9,125 bases of DNA from an uncultured Rhodanobacteraceae bacterium (GTDB taxonomy: Bacteria > Pseudomonadota > Gammaproteobacteria > Xanthomonadales > Rhodanobacteraceae): the NCBI GenBank assembly GCA_937902695.1, contig CALFNI010000087.1:1-9125 (forward strand), in the 5' to 3' direction. Shown here piece by piece: positions 6,540-9,125 of the stretch. Each line of letters opens with the position of its first letter. The stretch's first letter is position 1. The notes beneath the pieces are model-generated. The model ran no database searches. It was given only the letters and a program-made list of their open reading frames with translations, and was not told where the DNA came from. The position numbers were made by a program, and so were the translations under genes.

Positions 6540-8036
6540 TTAGGAGCAGGGCGACGTGCCGCCATTGGTGCAGGAACGGCTCGCACGATGACGGAACAGA
6601 CCACCGTAGTTCGCGAGCAGGCCCGGGTTCGCGTTGGCGTTGATGACGTTGTACGCCATGAAGCCAGTCGCCGGCAGACCATTCATGGTCACTGCCGTCA
6701 CGCCGTCCGGCTCCACGCCGCCCGGCAGGCGGTGACCGCCGTCGCCCGAGAACAGGTCGAGGGCTAGCCAGCCATCCGTGCCATACGGCGGGATGTTCGG
6801 ACGCAGGAACGAGCCGAACACGCCCGACGGATCGCCAGCAGCCGTATCCGTGAGGAAGCTGATGACGTTGACTTCGAACGGCAGCGAGGACGGACGCGTG
6901 CCCACCGGCGGCGAGAAGCCACCCGTGCGCGTCGTGTGACCTTCTTCGCGATCGTACAGGTTGATCGCGACGGTGACGTTCGATTCGCCGTCGAACGCTT
7001 CGACGAACGGAGCAGCCGGAGCACGCGAGTACAGATTGTCGTCGACGTAGAAGCGCTTGGTCGGGAACGTCACAACCCAGTCCGTCGCCGCACCGAAGTT
7101 CGGATCGACGAAGAACTCGTTGTAGAGCGTGTCCGACATCAGCACGGCCGACACGGCGTCGACGCCGAACGCGTAATCCGCGGTCAGCAGCTGACCGTTG
7201 ATGAACACGAACGCGCGGGCGATACCGGTCGCGACGAGCGACGGGTTGTTGGCGTCCTGCAGCGACGGCTGCAGCGACTCGGTGCCGTGATACAGGGCGA
7301 TTTCGGTGAAGCCGTCGATCGCATCGGCGTTGTACGAGAAGAACGTGCCTTCGCCGACGTTGACGATGGCACCCGAACCGAACAGACCGCCCGAGGTCGG
7401 GGCGACGACGCTGCCCGGGGCATCCGCATCGAGCGTACCCTGCGAGCAATCCGGCGGCGTGCCGCCGTCCGGCGTCGAGCTCGTGCTATGCGTGATATCG
7501 GCAGCCAGCGCGGTGCCGGCCGGGATGTCACCCATCGTGATCATCTCGAGGTAGCCCTCACGCGTACGCGTGAGATCCGTCGGGCCGCCGTCGGCCGGAA
7601 TCGTGACGCCCGTGTCGGGGTCCTGACCCGTGCCGTCGAAGCCGGCGGTGACGAACGGAACGCCGCCCGCCGGAATCGTCGGCGACGTGCAGCTCTTGTC
7701 GGCCGTCGAAACCTTGGCGCCGCCGCCGTCCGCGAGGTCGCCGGTCTGGCTGACGCTCGCCGTCCACACGTCGTGCGGGGACAGGAACAGGTTGAAGTCG
7801 AGCACTTCGCGGCTGTTATAGCCTTCGAGGAAGCGAACCTTCACCGCCTTGCCGATACCCGTGGTGTTGACCACGGTGAACAGCGAGTCCTGGTTCTTGT
7901 TGACGGTGTAGTAGGGATAGATGAGAACCTGGCCGAGACCATCGGGATTCAGGTCGACGGCATTCGCCAGGCCCGCGAAGCCAGCGACGCCGGCGATACC
8001 GGCGACGACGGCAGTCGTCAAGCTGTTTCTCTTCAT
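6540..8036 (-). CDS. Exported protein of uncharacterised 'NPDGLGQVLIYPYYTVN' type, probably abundant
   Basis: This is a 498-residue exported protein. I chose the ATG at 8036 because AGGAG sits 7 nt upstream; the GTG just before it is less likely. The N-terminus is a signal peptide, 'MKRNSLTTAVVAGIAG' to a probable ANA|VD cleavage after residue 26. The mature protein opens with 'VDLNPDGLGQVLIYPYYTVN' and 'VNTTGIGKAVKVRFLEG', a pattern I associate with hypothetical exported proteins in gamma- and betaproteobacteria. I know of no assigned function. The rest is rich in Gly, Asp, Thr and Pro and looks all-beta. It has only four cysteines (116, 197, 489, 497), two of them in the last ten residues. 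I see no membrane helix, no PEP-CTERM and no LPXTG sorting signal. Its strong ribosome site, single-gene layout and strong terminator suggest high expression. The neighbouring gspD makes type II secretion to the surface possible, but this is not shown. Confidence 0.88.
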   Translation of the reverse strand: MKRNSLTTAVVAGIAGVAGFAGLANAVDLNPDGLGQVLIYPYYTVNKNQDSLFTVVNTTGIGKAVKVRFLEGYNSREVLDFNLFLSPHDVWTASVSQTGDLADGGGAKVSTADKSCTSPTIPAGGVPFVTAGFDGTGQDPDTGVTIPADGGPTDLTRTREGYLEMITMGDIPAGTALAADITHSTSSTPDGGTPPDCSQGTLDADAPGSVVAPTSGGLFGSGAIVNVGEGTFFSYNADAIDGFTEIALYHGTESLQPSLQDANNPSLVATGIARAFVFINGQLLTADYAFGVDAVSAVLMSDTLYNEFFVDPNFGAATDWVVTFPTKRFYVDDNLYSRAPAAPFVEAFDGESNVTVAINLYDREEGHTTRTGGFSPPVGTRPSSLPFEVNVISFLTDTAAGDPSGVFGSFLRPNIPPYGTDGWLALDLFSGDGGHRLPGGVEPDGVTAVTMNGLPATGFMAYNVINANANPGLLANYGGLFRHRASRSCTNGGTSPCS

Positions 8037-8040
8037 CACA

Positions 8041-8049
8041 ACACTCCTA
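8041..8049 (-). promoter_or_regulatory. Strong ribosome binding site deciding the start at 8036
   Basis: The minus strand reads TTAGGAGTGTTGTGATG, so AGGAG lies 7 nt before the ATG at 8036. This spacing favours that ATG over the GTG codon immediately upstream, which would leave only 4 nt. Confidence 0.8.
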
Positions 8050-8145
8050 ATTTGACCACAGGGCTTTTTGCTTTACCGCCGACCTCACTCCGGAACGCAA
8101 ACGGAGCCCCACCTTGGCAGGGTTAGGTTAGGCAACAGCGCCGCC

Positions 8146-8174
8146 ATGTTAAGGCAAAGGAAAGGGGCGTGCAA
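8146..8174 (-). promoter_or_regulatory. Candidate promoter for the 498-residue exported protein gene
   Basis: On the minus strand TTGCAC (8169-8174) and TAACAT (8146-8151) are separated by 17 bp. Both elements are imperfect. Transcription would begin about 100 nt before the ATG at 8036, giving a long leader. It is the best pair I found in the gap between this gene and the lipoprotein gene. Confidence 0.35.
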
Positions 8175-8212
8175 TCCCCGTGTTCCCACCCTATTTGTGG
8201 CTGCGAATTCAA

Positions 8213-8626
8213 TTACTTGGGAAGAAAGTACCAGTCGTCCTTCACACGCACCCATGTCTCGCTCTGCGTGCTCGTTGACTCGATCGGTTTGCCGACCGCG
8301 CCCCCTCCGGGCATGGCCACAGAGTAGCTCACATCGATATAGACCTTGCAGCGATCAGCATCACACTCCTTGTGATTGAACTTCGCCGCGGTCCATTGCA
8401 CCGGCCGGGTGTTCATTGCGGCGGCGTAGCTCTCGCGCGTCATCGTTTCGCGCGTCCCGGGCGACAGGTAGTCGTACGCCTTTTCGGCCTGATGCGCGAT
8501 CAGGAAATTCCAGCGCTCCGCCGCACGCTTTTCGACGCCGGCCGCCGCATCCGTGCTCGTGTTGCAGCCCGCAATCGCGACGAGCAGCAGCGCTGTCGCG
8601 GCCATCCGCGCGCGATCAATGGTCAT
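8213..8626 (-). CDS. Small outer-membrane-type lipoprotein, possibly NTF2-like
   Basis: This is a 137-residue protein. The ATG at 8626 has AGGAGG about 9 nt upstream, inside the end of the secretin gene; an internal Met at residue 8 is a weaker alternative. The N-terminus is a lipoprotein signal ending in the lipobox I-A-G-C, with the lipidated Cys at residue 21. Asn at +2 (no Asp) favours the outer membrane. The mature domain (about 30-137) has an early amphipathic helix ('AERWNFLIAHQAEKAYDYLS'), then strands, and ends 'SETWVRVKDDWYFLPK', an ending common in NTF2-like or SnoaL-like small domains. Cys88 and Cys93 may form a disulfide. It overlaps the secretin gene by 11 bp, so the two are co-transcribed. 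A role linked to the type II machinery, such as a pilotin-like or accessory protein, is possible, but I see no pilotin signature. Confidence 0.82.
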   Translation of the reverse strand: MTIDRARMAATALLLVAIAGCNTSTDAAAGVEKRAAERWNFLIAHQAEKAYDYLSPGTRETMTRESYAAAMNTRPVQWTAAKFNHKECDADRCKVYIDVSYSVAMPGGGAVGKPIESTSTQSETWVRVKDDWYFLPK

Positions 8627-9125
8627 GCGACGTGCCCTCCTCGGGCTTGACGGGTTCGGTGACTGCCGGCGGCGGCAGGACAGGCGGAGGCGGCGGCTGA
8701 TGTTGCATGTCCTGATGCATCGGAGCGAGCGACTGGAACTGTCGGGTGTATTCGATCGTGACCTCGCGTCCCTCGTCGGAATTGCGGATTACGCGCGGCG
8801 TGATCAGCACGATGAGCTCGGTGCGGTCCTTGTGGTTCTGCGTCTGGCCGAACAGGTTGCGCAGGAACGGCACCTTGCTGATGAGCGGCAGGCCCTGGTT
8901 TCCCGTCGTCTGGTTGTCCTGGATCAGGCCGCCGAGCAGCAGCGTCTCGCCGCTCTGCACCGCGACCTGCGTCTGGATCAGGCGCTGGTTGATCGGCGGA
9001 TTGCCCCCCGCTACCGCCGGCGCGCCGGGATTGGACACCTCCTGCTGGATGTCGAGGTAGACCAGGCCGCCCGGATTGACGCGCGGCTTCACGTCGAGCG
9101 TGACGCCGGTGTTGAGGTACTGCAC
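8616..9125 (-). CDS. gspD: Type II secretion system secretin GspD, C-terminal part (5' end outside window)
   Basis: The last 169 residues of a secretin are present. The frame is open to the window edge, so the first codon seen (GTG) is internal. 'TGVTLDVKPRVNPGGLVYLDI' opens the stretch (split: TGVTLDVKPRV, NPGGLVYLDI). Next come 'QSGETLLLGGLIQD' (58-70), 'VPFLRNLFG' (85-93) and the secretin signature 'RTELIVLITPRVIR' (101-114). These belong to the beta-barrel outer-membrane pore that lets folded proteins leave the periplasm. After an S-domain-like segment ('EVTIEYTRQFQSL', 121-133) comes an unusual tail, 'MHQDMQHQPPPPPVLPPP', and a His-containing end. GspD fits better than PilQ because of the 'LFG-RTELIVLITPRVI' layout and the extension after it. 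The secretin call is certain; the GspD subtype is highly likely. Confidence 0.9.
   Translation of the reverse strand: MQYLNTGVTLDVKPRVNPGGLVYLDIQQEVSNPGAPAVAGGNPPINQRLIQTQVAVQSGETLLLGGLIQDNQTTGNQGLPLISKVPFLRNLFGQTQNHKDRTELIVLITPRVIRNSDEGREVTIEYTRQFQSLAPMHQDMQHQPPPPPVLPPPAVTEPVKPEEGTSHDH

Noticed and set aside
6540..6620. PEP-CTERM or other C-terminal sorting signal on the exported protein
   Set aside because: No hydrophobic C-terminal helix followed by basic residues is present.
6936..8126. A 396-codon plus-strand frame antisense to the 498-residue exported protein
   Set aside because: Low-complexity Arg/Val-rich translation without motifs; the minus-strand gene has a signal peptide, ribosome site and terminator.
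8156..8179. GGGG/CCCC hairpin followed by TTTCCTTT as terminator of the lipoprotein gene
   Set aside because: The stem is only 4 bp and the T-run is broken; it also overlaps the candidate -35 box. Too weak to call.

Overview
The window is GC-rich bacterial DNA, and every gene I can support lies on the minus strand, so transcription runs from high to low coordinates. A type II secretion secretin, SurA/PpiC-type periplasmic folding, an outer-membrane-type lipoprotein and a Wzm/Wzt polysaccharide exporter indicate a Gram-negative member of the Pseudomonadota. Gene style suggests a gamma- or betaproteobacterium, perhaps near the Xanthomonadales/Rhodanobacteraceae, but that placement is a low-confidence guess. 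There are no tRNA or rRNA genes, insertion sequences, integrases or CRISPR arrays.

Layout in transcription order. (1) 9125-8213: the 3' end of a gspD-type secretin gene overlaps by 11 bp a small lipoprotein gene. (2) 8212-6484: a separate unit with a candidate promoter, a leader of about 100 nt, a very good ribosome binding site, a 498-residue exported protein of a recognisable but uncharacterised type ('NPDGLGQVLIYPYYTVN'), and a textbook terminator. (3) 6440-5246: a second separate unit with a candidate promoter, a 352-residue secreted Cys-rich protein carrying an Ig-like domain, and a terminator. (4) 5218-4232: a periplasmic parvulin-type peptidyl-prolyl isomerase. (5) 4169-1: a candidate promoter followed by a polysaccharide export and modification operon. 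Its order is ABC-2 permease (Wzm-like), ATPase with a C-terminal extension (Wzt-like), SAM-dependent methyltransferase with a pentapeptide-repeat tail, and a partial glycosyltransferase with an N-terminal winged-helix-like domain. Two of its junctions are 4-bp stop/start overlaps.

As a whole the region reads as a cell-envelope and secretion block: a type II secretion exit pore, two abundant-looking exported proteins that could be its cargo, a periplasmic foldase, and an ABC-transporter-dependent O-antigen or capsule locus that continues beyond the left edge. The most unusual features are the seven 15-bp in-frame repeats in the methyltransferase gene, the winged-helix/glycosyltransferase fusion, the two-hairpin stretch that leaves almost no room for a promoter in front of the isomerase, and the undescribed exported proteins next to gspD. 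I see no defence system and no obviously new multi-gene system.
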